Shown: positions 8,183-15,373 of the stretch, piece by piece
Layout: each line of letters begins with the position of its first letter
Position numbering within the stretch: the first letter of the stretch is position 1
Assembly: GCF_001552375.1 (NCBI RefSeq)
Contig: NZ_BCRB01000025.1
Coordinates: 1-46,084 of the forward strand
Direction: 5' to 3'
Source of the DNA: Cellulomonas iranensis NBRC 101100 = JCM 18110
GTDB lineage: Bacteria; Actinomycetota; Actinomycetes; Actinomycetales; Cellulomonadaceae
Length of the DNA: 46,084 bases
Position numbers and translations under genes: made by a program
The notes under the pieces: generated by a model
Databases searched by the model: none
Seen by the model: the letters and a program-made list of their open reading frames with translations, nothing else
Told to the model about the DNA's origin: nothing

Positions 8183-9460
8183 GTGGCCACGTTCCGCGCC
8201 GAGGTCTTCCAGAACGAGTTCCTGCCCGACGGCGGCACGGACGTGCACGCGATCGTCACCGTCACCGCCGAGGGCGTGGGCGGGGCGGTCACCGCCGACG
8301 GCGGCGTCGCCGAGGTCGTCATGATCGACACGTCGGGTTCCATGACGGGTCCGACCCTCGAGGCCGCGAAGCACGCCGCGCAGGTCGCGCTCGACCACAT
8401 CCCCGACGGGACGTGGTTCGCGATCGTCAGCGGCAGCCACGTCGCGCAGCGCGTGTTCCCGTACCCGAACGCGCGCGTCGCGATCGTGCAGATGGAGCCC
8501 GGCGCGCGCGCCGAGGCCAAGCGCGCGGTGGCGGCGCTCAAGGCGACCGGCGGCACCGCGATGAGCACGTGGCTGCGCCTCGCGGACCAGATCTTCGCGA
8601 CCCAGCCGGCGGCCACCCAGCGGCACGCGATCCTGCTGACCGACGGCAAGAACGAGTCCGAGCCGCGCGAGCAGCTCACGGCCGCGATCCGCGACGTCAC
8701 GGGCCGGTTCCAGTGCGACGCGCGCGGCGTCGGCCAGCACTGGCAGGTCGACGAGCTGCGCGAGATCTCCACCGCGCTGCTCGGCACTGTCGAGCTCATC
8801 GCCGACCCGGCGGACATCGCGGACGACTTCCGGGCGCTGCTCGCGGCGTCGCTCGCGCGCGGCGTGGCCGACGCGCAGCTGCGGGTGTGGACGCCGCAGG
8901 GCGGGCAGGTGCTGTTCGTGCGGCAGGTCGCGCCGACCGTCGAGGACCTCACGGCCCGGCGCACCGACATCACGCCGCTGGTCGGCGCCTACCCGACGGG
9001 CGCGTGGGCGGACGAGTCGCGCGACTACCACGTGGCGGTGCGCGTGCCGTCGCGCACGGTCGGCAACGAGCAGCTCGCGGCCCGCGTGCAGATCGCGGTC
9101 GGCGACGAGGTGCTCGCGTCCGGGCTGGTCAAGGCCGCGTGGTCGGACGACGCGTCGCTGACCGCCCGCATCAGCCCCGAGGTCGCGCACTACACGGGCC
9201 AGGCCGAGCTCGCCGACGCGATCCAGGAGGGTCTGGCTGCCAAGGCCGCGGGCGACGAGGCGACCGCGACCGTCAAGCTCGGGCGGGCCGTGCAGCTCGC
9301 GGCCGAGACCGGCAACGAGGAGGCCACGAGCAAGCTGCGACGCGTGGTCGACATCGAGGACGAGGAGCACGGCACCGTGAGGCTCAAGCGGGGCGCGTCG
9401 CGCCTGGACGAGATGGCCCTGGACACCGCCTCGACGAAGACCACGCGGGTGCGGCGGTGA
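8183..9460 (+). CDS. VWA-domain protein with Thr/Arg-rich C-terminal tail
   Basis: A 425-residue soluble protein. The von Willebrand A domain has an intact MIDAS: D49-T-S51-G-S53, a Thr in ATGGTAMS, and the Asp of LLTDGKNES. A beta-rich middle part follows and then a helical C-terminal region (from about 330). The last residues read TASTKTTRVRR. GAGGAG (8169-8174) precedes the GTG start by 8 nt; the 52-bp gap to the PP2C gene is the only non-overlapping junction in the operon. VWA proteins bind partners through the metal site. A VWA + PP2C + kinase trio recalls the TerY-P triad described for tellurite/stress systems, though this protein is not clearly TerY. The tail may be a phosphothreonine ligand for the FHA protein that follows (inference). 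Confidence 0.9.
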   Translation: MATFRAEVFQNEFLPDGGTDVHAIVTVTAEGVGGAVTADGGVAEVVMIDTSGSMTGPTLEAAKHAAQVALDHIPDGTWFAIVSGSHVAQRVFPYPNARVAIVQMEPGARAEAKRAVAALKATGGTAMSTWLRLADQIFATQPAATQRHAILLTDGKNESEPREQLTAAIRDVTGRFQCDARGVGQHWQVDELREISTALLGTVELIADPADIADDFRALLAASLARGVADAQLRVWTPQGGQVLFVRQVAPTVEDLTARRTDITPLVGAYPTGAWADESRDYHVAVRVPSRTVGNEQLAARVQIAVGDEVLASGLVKAAWSDDASLTARISPEVAHYTGQAELADAIQEGLAAKAAGDEATATVKLGRAVQLAAETGNEEATSKLRRVVDIEDEEHGTVRLKRGASRLDEMALDTASTKTTRVRR

Positions 9461-10362
9461 GCGCCGTGACCTGCCCGCAGGGGCACACGAGCGAGGCCAC
9501 CGACTACTGCGACGTGTGCGGCACGCCGATCGCGTCGGCCGCGCCCGCGGCGGCGACGCCCGCACCGGCTGCGGCGGGCCCGTCGACGTGCCCGCACTGC
9601 GGGTCCCCCGCGGCGTCGGGTGCGCTGTTCTGCGAGAACTGCGGCTACGACTTCACGACCGGCGCGACGCCCGTGGCCCCGGCGGCCGCGGCGCCGACGT
9701 CGTCGCTGGACCTCGGCGCACCGGCCCCCGCCCCGGCCCCCGCGGCCGGCACCGGGACCGGCCCGACCCCGCTGACCCCGCCGCCCGGCGTCACGCCGCC
9801 GGCCGCTCCCCCGGCCGTACCCGGCGTCGACGCGGCGGACCCGGCCGGCGAGCCCGCAGCATCGCCGGCCGCGACGGCCGCGCCCGGTGCGCCGGGAGCG
9901 CCCGGTGCGCAGCAGACCGCACCCGCCGACCCGCCGCTCGCGCCCCCGACCCCGGGCGACGACGCGTGGGTCGCCGAGCTGTGGGTCGACCCCGACTGGT
10001 ACGCCGCGCAGCAGGCCGAGGACCCCATGCCGTCGGTCGGGCTGCCCGTGCTCGTGCCGCTGCGCGAGCGCAGCGTGCTCGTGGGGCGGCCGTCGGCGTC
10101 GCGGAACATCCGGCCGCAGGTCGACGCGGGCGCCGACTCGGGCGTCTCGCGGCGGCACTGCCAGCTCAACACCGACGGGCAGCGCTGGTGGGTCGAGGAC
10201 CTGCAGTCGTCGAACGGCACGTACGTCGCGCGGGTCGGCGAGCCGCTCCCCGAGGTACCCATCCCCGCAGGTCAGCGCCACGAGCTGCAGGACGGCGACC
10301 GGCTGTACCTCGGGTCGTGGACCCGTCTGGTCGTACGCCGCGCACTCCCGGGCGAGGCCTGA
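9457..10362 (+). CDS. Zinc-ribbon / FHA-domain protein
   Basis: A 301-residue protein. It begins with GTG overlapping the VWA stop; a second in-frame GTG lies 9 nt later. It has two zinc-binding knuckles, C6-H10-C18-C21 and C45-C48-C59-C62, then a long Pro/Ala linker and a C-terminal FHA domain (about 190-300) with the core residues GR.S, SRRH and SSNGTY. FHA domains read phosphothreonine. It could read PknG or PknG substrates, as GarA does in mycobacteria, but it is not a GarA orthologue: the ETTSV phosphosite region of GarA is absent and GarA has no zinc ribbons. It is the last gene of the operon; 163 bp follow before the next gene. Confidence 0.92.
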   Translation: MSAVTCPQGHTSEATDYCDVCGTPIASAAPAAATPAPAAAGPSTCPHCGSPAASGALFCENCGYDFTTGATPVAPAAAAPTSSLDLGAPAPAPAPAAGTGTGPTPLTPPPGVTPPAAPPAVPGVDAADPAGEPAASPAATAAPGAPGAPGAQQTAPADPPLAPPTPGDDAWVAELWVDPDWYAAQQAEDPMPSVGLPVLVPLRERSVLVGRPSASRNIRPQVDAGADSGVSRRHCQLNTDGQRWWVEDLQSSNGTYVARVGEPLPEVPIPAGQRHELQDGDRLYLGSWTRLVVRRALPGEA

Positions 10363-10470
10363 CCGCGGGGTTGGCCCGGAACGTCCCGGCCCGTCCGCGG
10401 CCGTCCGGGGGAACCTGCTCCGCTCCCCTCGCGCGGGTCGCCCCGGCAGGTGACGATCGGGGTCGCACAG

Positions 10471-10500
10471 CGATCCGTGACGCACGCCACTCACGGGTCG
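10471..10500. repeat. Inverted repeat (10-bp arms, 10-nt spacer) upstream of a secreted protein gene
   Basis: The arms CGATCCGTGA and TCACGGGTCG are complementary over 10 positions, with one G-T pair. They lie 25 bp before the start codon at 10526. It could be an operator or a 5'-UTR hairpin; nothing in the sequence decides between them. Confidence 0.45.
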
Positions 10501-10525
10501 CGACCGACCTCCGGGGGGACGTCGC

Positions 10526-11521
10526 ATGGCCGCAGCACGCACGACCGCACGCACCGCCGCGGAGACCGCTGCGGGAGTCCCCGCGCGCACGGCGCGCGAC
10601 CACCTGCGGCGCGCGGCCGTGGTCGTGGCGCTGACGACGCTGCCGCTCGCGGGGCTGTCGCTCGCGTTCGCGCAGGACGTCGCGACGGCCACCCCGCCCC
10701 CGCCGCCCGTGACCAGCGCGATGTGGGTGTGGGACAACCCCGTGGACCGCGCGGTCGACCCCCGGGGCACCGGCTACGCGCCCGCCGAGCCCGCGCAGCT
10801 CGCGGCGTTCGTCCGCGAGCACGGCCTGACGACCGTGCACCTGTCGGCGCCGTGGGCGTCCGACGAGGGCCCCGTCGCGCCGTGGCTCACGGCCGCGGTC
10901 GACGCCGTGCGCGCCGAGGGCGCGTCGGTGGGCGTGCTCGGTGGCGACCCGCCGTGGCTCGACCAGCCGCAGCTCGCGGTGCAGTGGATGCACGCGGCGA
11001 CGCACGACCGCGCGGTGACGCACGTGCAGCTCAACGTCGAGCCGTGGACGCTGCCCGCGTGGGGCACCGACCGCGCCGGGTCCGTCACGCGCTGGCTCGC
11101 GCTGCTCGACACGGTGCGCGTCGAGCTGCCGCCCGGCGTGGGCCTGGGCGTCGACGTGCCCTACTGGCTCGCGTGGGAGCCGTGGGGCGACGGGTCGGTG
11201 GCGGACGCCGCGATGGCGCGCGCCGACCGCGTCGACGTCGTCGCGTTCGTCGACCACGCGCAGGGCGACGACGGGATCCTCGCGCTGTCCGCCGACGCCG
11301 TGGCCGCGGCCGTGCGCGCGGGGCTGCCGTTCACGGTGGGCGTCGAGACGGACACGCCGGCCGTCGCGGGCGGCGCGCAGTGGACGTTCGGCGACGACGG
11401 CGCGCAGGCGCTCGCGCGCGAGACGGCGCTGGCCGCGCAGGCGCTGCGGGGCACGCCCGGCTTCGAGGGCATCGCGGTGCAGCACTACCGCACGTGGCGC
11501 GGGCTGCTGGGCCTGGGCTGA
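10526..11521 (+). CDS. Secreted TIM-barrel-like hypothetical protein
   Basis: A 331-residue protein with a twin-arginine-free N-terminus: an Ala/Thr/Arg-rich lead, a hydrophobic segment (about 34-51, VVVALTTLPLAGLSLAFA) and a probable signal-peptidase site (AFA-Q or close). The mature part opens with AMWVWDN and then alternates beta-strand and helix motifs (TTVHLSAPWAS, VGVLGGDPPWL, VQLNVEPW, GLGVDVPYWLA, VDVVAFVDHA, FTVGVETD, IAVQHYRTW), the pattern of a TIM barrel with acidic residues at strand ends. That suggests a glycosidase-like extracellular enzyme, but I cannot name the family or the substrate. A GGGGGGA ribosome site lies just upstream of the ATG. It appears monocistronic. Confidence 0.75.
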   Translation: MAAARTTARTAAETAAGVPARTARDHLRRAAVVVALTTLPLAGLSLAFAQDVATATPPPPPVTSAMWVWDNPVDRAVDPRGTGYAPAEPAQLAAFVREHGLTTVHLSAPWASDEGPVAPWLTAAVDAVRAEGASVGVLGGDPPWLDQPQLAVQWMHAATHDRAVTHVQLNVEPWTLPAWGTDRAGSVTRWLALLDTVRVELPPGVGLGVDVPYWLAWEPWGDGSVADAAMARADRVDVVAFVDHAQGDDGILALSADAVAAAVRAGLPFTVGVETDTPAVAGGAQWTFGDDGAQALARETALAAQALRGTPGFEGIAVQHYRTWRGLLGLG

Positions 11522-11562
11522 GCGGCCCGCACGGCGGCCGGGTGGCGACGGCGCGCGCGACG

Positions 11563-11568
11563 TAGGGT
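11563..11568 (+). promoter_or_regulatory. -10 hexamer TAGGGT for a leaderless start
   Basis: TAGGGT ends 6 nt before the ATG at 11575, so transcription would start at or next to the A of ATG. No Shine-Dalgarno is present, consistent with a leaderless mRNA. Confidence 0.55.
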
Positions 11569-11574
11569 CGCGGC

Positions 11575-12057
11575 ATGCCCCGCACCGTCGCGACCGCCAC
11601 GCCCGTCGACCTCACCACGCTGCTCGACTTCGTCCGTCCCCGGCACCGCATGCTGCTGGTGACGACCCGCGCCGACGGGCGCCCGCAGGTCTCCCCCGTG
11701 AGCGGCGGCGTCGACGACGCCGGGCGGCTCGTCGTCTCGACGTACCCGGGCCGCGCCAAGACCCGCAACGCCGAGCGCGACCCCCGCGTGTCGGTGTGCG
11801 TGCTGTCGGACGAGTGGGACGGCCCGTGGGTGCAGGTCGACGGCAGCGCGGAGGTGCTGCACATGCCGGAGGCGGAGGACGCGCTGGTCGACTACTACCG
11901 GTGCATCGCGGGCGAGCACCCCGACTGGGACGAGTACCGCGCCGCGATGCGCCTGCAGGGCAAGAGCCTGCTGCGGATCACGCCCGAGCGGTGGGGCCCG
12001 CTGGCGACCGGCGGCTTCCCGGCGGACGTCGCCGCCCGGCTCGACGCCGCGGACTGA
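11575..12057 (+). CDS. PPOX-class (F420-dependent type) oxidoreductase
   Basis: A 160-residue protein with the split beta-barrel fold of pyridoxamine-phosphate-oxidase-like flavin/F420 enzymes. Landmarks are the first strand MLLVTTRADGRPQVSPVS, the GRLVVSTYPGRAKTRNAERDPRVSV segment that contacts the cofactor phosphate, WVQVDGSAEV, and the C-terminal LLRITPERW. Most actinobacterial proteins of this size and pattern belong to the Rv1155-like F420-dependent group rather than being PdxH. The substrate cannot be told from sequence. It is a single gene, convergent with the membrane protein gene on the minus strand; the start is supported by the TAGGGT hexamer 6 nt upstream. Confidence 0.88.
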   Translation: MPRTVATATPVDLTTLLDFVRPRHRMLLVTTRADGRPQVSPVSGGVDDAGRLVVSTYPGRAKTRNAERDPRVSVCVLSDEWDGPWVQVDGSAEVLHMPEAEDALVDYYRCIAGEHPDWDEYRAAMRLQGKSLLRITPERWGPLATGGFPADVAARLDAAD

Positions 12058-12107
12058 GCGGACACGTCCCGCCCCGGCGTCGTGCGCGGCCGGACGCCGC
12101 GCGGCCC

Positions 12108-12123
12108 GACGCCGTCCGGCGTC
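12108..12123. terminator. Short hairpin between convergent genes
   Basis: GACGCC-GTCC-GGCGTC forms a 6-bp stem with a 4-nt loop between the stops of the PPOX gene and the opposing membrane protein gene. It has no T-tract. It is weak, but well placed as a shared terminator. Confidence 0.3.
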
Positions 12124-12778
12124 AGCGGACCACGAGCGCGACGCCCACGAGCAGCGCCGGCCAGCCCACGAGCCACGACCACCACACCGCGCGCGGCAGC
12201 AGCCCCGCGCGCGCGTCGAGGGCGCCCGCGGCGGCCGCCACGCCGAGCACCAGGCCGATGAGACCGGTGAACGCGCCGCACGTCGCCCCGACCCACACGT
12301 CGTACGCGGGCAGGTGCGCGGGCAGCAGCAGCGCGACCTGCGCGACCGACTCCTCGGGTGACGTCCCGCGGGGCCCGAGCGTCGCGAGCGCCAGCACGAC
12401 GTGCGCGGCCGCGACGGGCACGAGCACGAGCGGCACACCGGCGCGCGCCCACCCGCGCGAGCCCCGCCACCGCGGCGTGCGGCCGTCGTGCGCGACGAGG
12501 AGCGTCGCGACCCACGGCAGCAGCGCACCCCACGCGAGCGCCCAGAACGCGAGCGCACGCGCCTGCGGGCCGTCGGCGGCGACGCGCCCGACGACGCCCG
12601 GGACGAGCCCGCCCAGGTGCGTCAGGCCGACCCACGCGGCCACGACCGCGGCGAGCGCGAGTGCCGCGAGGGCGACGCCGGCCGGTCCGGCGGAGGCGTG
12701 GTCGGCGTCCTCGGGCACGACGGCGACGGCACCGGACGCGGGGGTGACGGTGGGCACGGCCGGGGGCTGCTCGGGCAC
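12122..12778 (-). CDS. Polytopic membrane protein, unknown function
   Basis: A 218-residue protein with a Pro/Val-rich cytosolic N-terminus of about 35 residues and about six hydrophobic segments (for example ALAALALAAVVAAWVGL, ALAFWALAWGALLPWV, LVLVPVAAAHVVLALA, GLIGLVLGVAAAAGAL, LVGWPALLVGVALVV). There are no recognisable enzyme motifs. I chose the GTG at 12778 over the longer GTG start at 12805 because TAGGTT (12786-12791) sits 7 nt before it, the spacing seen at other apparent leaderless genes here. With the longer start the hexamer would lie inside the gene. It diverges from the NB-ARC gene. Confidence 0.75.
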   Translation of the reverse strand: MPEQPPAVPTVTPASGAVAVVPEDADHASAGPAGVALAALALAAVVAAWVGLTHLGGLVPGVVGRVAADGPQARALAFWALAWGALLPWVATLLVAHDGRTPRWRGSRGWARAGVPLVLVPVAAAHVVLALATLGPRGTSPEESVAQVALLLPAHLPAYDVWVGATCGAFTGLIGLVLGVAAAAGALDARAGLLPRAVWWSWLVGWPALLVGVALVVR

Positions 12779-12785
12779 GGGGAGG

Positions 12786-12791
12786 AACCTA
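12786..12791 (-). promoter_or_regulatory. -10 hexamer TAGGTT for a leaderless start
   Basis: On the minus strand TAGGTT is followed by 7 nt and then GTG (12778). This decides the start of the membrane protein gene. Confidence 0.5.
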
Positions 12792-12887
12792 CCCAGATCA
12801 CCCACCCGGGGGACACCCCCGCGGCCGTTCCGGTGCGTCCCGCGCGGTCCCGGGTGGACCCGCCCGCGCCGGTGCGCGGTCCGTCGC

Positions 12888-12893
12888 TAGGGT
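12888..12893 (+). promoter_or_regulatory. Candidate -10 element TAGGGT for the NB-ARC gene
   Basis: TAGGGT lies 32 nt before the ATG at 12926, and a GGGAGGGG ribosome site lies between them. No clear -35 is visible. Confidence 0.4.
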
Positions 12894-12925
12894 CGAGGGC
12901 CTGGTCGCACGGCGGGAGGGGCGGC

Positions 12926-15358
12926 ATGGCGCAGGACGCGGGGCTCGACGACGTCGCCGCACGCCTGGTCGCGCTGCGCGCGCAGGCGGGGTCGCCGTCG
13001 TACGCCGTGATCGCGGCGCGCGTCGGGCAGGTGCGGGCCGCGCGCGGCGAGCCCGGCGCGGCCCCCGCCCGCAGCACCGTGTACGACTGCTTCCGGCCCG
13101 GGCGCGCCCGCGTCGACGTCGCGCTGGTCCGCGACGTGCTCGCGGCGCTCGGGCTGGGCGCCGAGGAGACGTCCGCGTGGCTCGCCGCGGCCGGGCTCGC
13201 GGGCGCACCGGCGCGCTGGACGGAGGCCGCGCACGGCGAAGGGCTCGCGACCGGCGACCCGGGGCTCCTCGTGGGGCGGGCGCGCGAGCGCGAGGTCGCG
13301 CGGCGCGCGGTCGTCGAGCGCGACGTGCCGGTCGTGCTGGTCGAGGGCATGGCCGGCGTAGGCAAGTCGACGCTCGCGCGCGCCGTCGCGCACGACCTGG
13401 TGGCGGCCGGCGTCGCCGAGCGCGCGCTGCACCTCGACGTGCACGGGTCGTCGCCGTCGCGCCGCCCGGCCGGGCCGACGGCAGTGGTCGCGGCCGTCGC
13501 GCGGCACCTCGACGTGCGGCTGCCCGCGGCGGCCGACGTCGCCGCGGCGCGCACCGCGCTCGCGGGGCACCTCGCGGGGCGGACCGTGCTCCTCGTGCTC
13601 GACGACGTGCCCGCGGCCGAGCACGTGACCGTGCTCGCCCAGGTCCCGGGGATGCGCGTGGTCGTGACGTCGCGGCGCCGGCTGCGCCTGCCCGCGGCGC
13701 TGCCGCACGAGCGCGTCACGGTGCGGCCGCTCGCCGCCGACGCGGCGCTCGACCTGCTGCGGGCCGTCGTCGGCCCGCAGCGGGTCGACGCGGAGCCGGC
13801 CGCCGCGGGGCGTCTCGTCGACGCGCTGGGCGGGCTGCCGCTGGCGCTCGAGCTGACGGCCCGGCACGTCGCGGGGACGCCGTCGTGGTCGCTGGCCGAC
13901 CACGCCGACCGGGTCACGGAACGTCTCGGCACGGCGCGCGTCGAGGAGGCCGTGCACGCGGCGTTCCACCTCAGCTACCTCGACCTCGAGCCACGTACCG
14001 CGCGGACCCTGCGCCTGCTGGCCGCGCAGCCGTGCCGCACGCTGTCGGCGCGCGAGGTCGCGGTGCTCACGGGCACGACAACGGGCGGCGCCGAGCGCGA
14101 CGTCGCACGCCTCGAGGCCGTGCACCTGGTCCACCGCGACGCGGACGGCGTCGCGCTGCACGACCTCGTGCGCGCGTACGCGGCGGGTGTCGGCGCCGAC
14201 GAGGACCCGCCGTCGGAGCGCGTCGAGGCGCTCGCGCGGCTGCGCGAGCTGTGGGTGCAGCGCGCGTGGGCCGTGCACCACGCGCTCGGCGGCGAGCGCG
14301 TGCGCCTCACGAGCCGCACCCGGTCCGGCTGGCCCGAGGTCGACGCGCGCGAGGCCCGCGGGTGGCTCGACCGGCTCACGGCCGACGTGCTGCTGCTCGT
14401 CGACCCCGCGACCCGGCCGGACGCCGAGCAGGTCGTCGAGCTGTCGGAGGCGCTCGGGTGGGCGCTCAACCAGTACTCGCGGTGGGACACCGCGCGCCTC
14501 CTGCACACCCGGGCACGGGACGTCGCGCGTGCGGCGGGCGACGAGGTCGGCGTGCTGCGCGCGACGCTCGCGCTCGGACGGCTCAGCGTGTGGCGCGCCG
14601 AGTGGGACGACGCGACGGCGCTCCTCACGGCCGCGCGCCGCGGGTTCGAGCGGCACGGCGTGCGGGAGCAGGCCGAGGAGTGCACGCAGGCGCTCGCGAT
14701 CGTCGCGGCCCAGACCGGGCGGTACGACGAGGCCGCGGCGCTGCTGCGTGAGCTGCTCGACGGTCTCGTGGCCGGCGGGCGGGTCCGCGACGCCGGGCGT
14801 GCGCGCGACAACCTGGCGATCGTGCTGCGCCGCCTCGACCGGCTCGACGAGGCCGCGGCCGAGCACCGCCGCGCCGCCGCCGAGAGCGCGTCGGCGGGCG
14901 ACCGCGAGGGCCAGGGCAACGCGCTGGTGAACCTGTCGGACGTGCTGCTCGCGCTCGGGCACGCCGTCGACGGCCTGGCCACCGCACGGGAGGCCCTGGC
15001 GATCGGCCGTGCGTGCGGCGACGACCGGGTCGTCGCGTACGCGCTGACCAACGTCGGCATCGCGCTCGACGCGACGGGCGACCACGACGCGGCCGCGGAC
15101 CACCACCGGGAGGCGCTCGCGCAGGGCCGCCGCATCGGCGACCCGCACCTCGAGGTGTCCGTGCTCAACAACCTCGCGGACACGCACCGCGCGCTGGGGC
15201 GCGCGGACCTCGCGGGGGCCGGCTACCGGACGGCCGCCGACCTGGCCGCCACGCTGCGGTACGCGCACGAGGCCACGCGTGCGGCCGCCGGGCTCGCCGC
15301 CCTGGGCCTGCCGGCCGGGCCCGCGCACGACGACTCGCTCGCGGCGGACCCGGCCTGA
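12926..15358 (+). CDS. HTH-NB-ARC-TPR STAND ATPase (AfsR-like signalling/regulatory protein)
   Basis: An 810-residue protein. Residues about 1-90 look like a helix-turn-helix region (YAVIAARV ... STVYDCFRPG ... LVRDVLAALG). An NB-ARC ATPase follows with P-loop GMAGVGKST (K147), Walker B LLVLDDV, a TSRRRL sensor and the GLPLAL motif. A winged-helix-like part (RTLRLLAAQP, LHDLVRAYA) leads to tetratricopeptide-like repeats from about residue 480 to the end. STAND proteins of this kind act as ligand-triggered switches, either regulating transcription (AfsR/GutR type) or serving in antiphage defence. No effector nuclease or protease domain is fused, so a regulator is more likely. It is preceded by GGGAGGGG and stands alone, convergent with the Lon-like lipoprotein gene. 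Confidence 0.9.
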   Translation: MAQDAGLDDVAARLVALRAQAGSPSYAVIAARVGQVRAARGEPGAAPARSTVYDCFRPGRARVDVALVRDVLAALGLGAEETSAWLAAAGLAGAPARWTEAAHGEGLATGDPGLLVGRAREREVARRAVVERDVPVVLVEGMAGVGKSTLARAVAHDLVAAGVAERALHLDVHGSSPSRRPAGPTAVVAAVARHLDVRLPAAADVAAARTALAGHLAGRTVLLVLDDVPAAEHVTVLAQVPGMRVVVTSRRRLRLPAALPHERVTVRPLAADAALDLLRAVVGPQRVDAEPAAAGRLVDALGGLPLALELTARHVAGTPSWSLADHADRVTERLGTARVEEAVHAAFHLSYLDLEPRTARTLRLLAAQPCRTLSAREVAVLTGTTTGGAERDVARLEAVHLVHRDADGVALHDLVRAYAAGVGADEDPPSERVEALARLRELWVQRAWAVHHALGGERVRLTSRTRSGWPEVDAREARGWLDRLTADVLLLVDPATRPDAEQVVELSEALGWALNQYSRWDTARLLHTRARDVARAAGDEVGVLRATLALGRLSVWRAEWDDATALLTAARRGFERHGVREQAEECTQALAIVAAQTGRYDEAAALLRELLDGLVAGGRVRDAGRARDNLAIVLRRLDRLDEAAAEHRRAAAESASAGDREGQGNALVNLSDVLLALGHAVDGLATAREALAIGRACGDDRVVAYALTNVGIALDATGDHDAAADHHREALAQGRRIGDPHLEVSVLNNLADTHRALGRADLAGAGYRTAADLAATLRYAHEATRAAAGLAALGLPAGPAHDDSLAADPA

Positions 15359-15373
15359 ACGTCGGCCCCCGGC

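Noticed and set aside
631..8973. Very long minus-strand open frames (575-976 codons) opposite the AAA-FHA operon
   Set aside because: They overlap well-supported genes of the plus strand, give Arg/Pro/Ala-rich products with no domains, and arise from the lack of A/T-rich stop codons in high-GC coding DNA.
9457..10362. FHA protein as a GarA orthologue
   Set aside because: It lacks the N-terminal ETTSV-type phosphosite of GarA and has two zinc-binding knuckles and a long linker that GarA does not have.
10363..10525. Possible riboswitch (c-di-AMP or cobalamin type) suggested by CCGGGGGAAC
   Set aside because: No other conserved segment of either class (for example the GACAGCTAAC-like part of the c-di-AMP class) follows. 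Only a simple inverted repeat remains.
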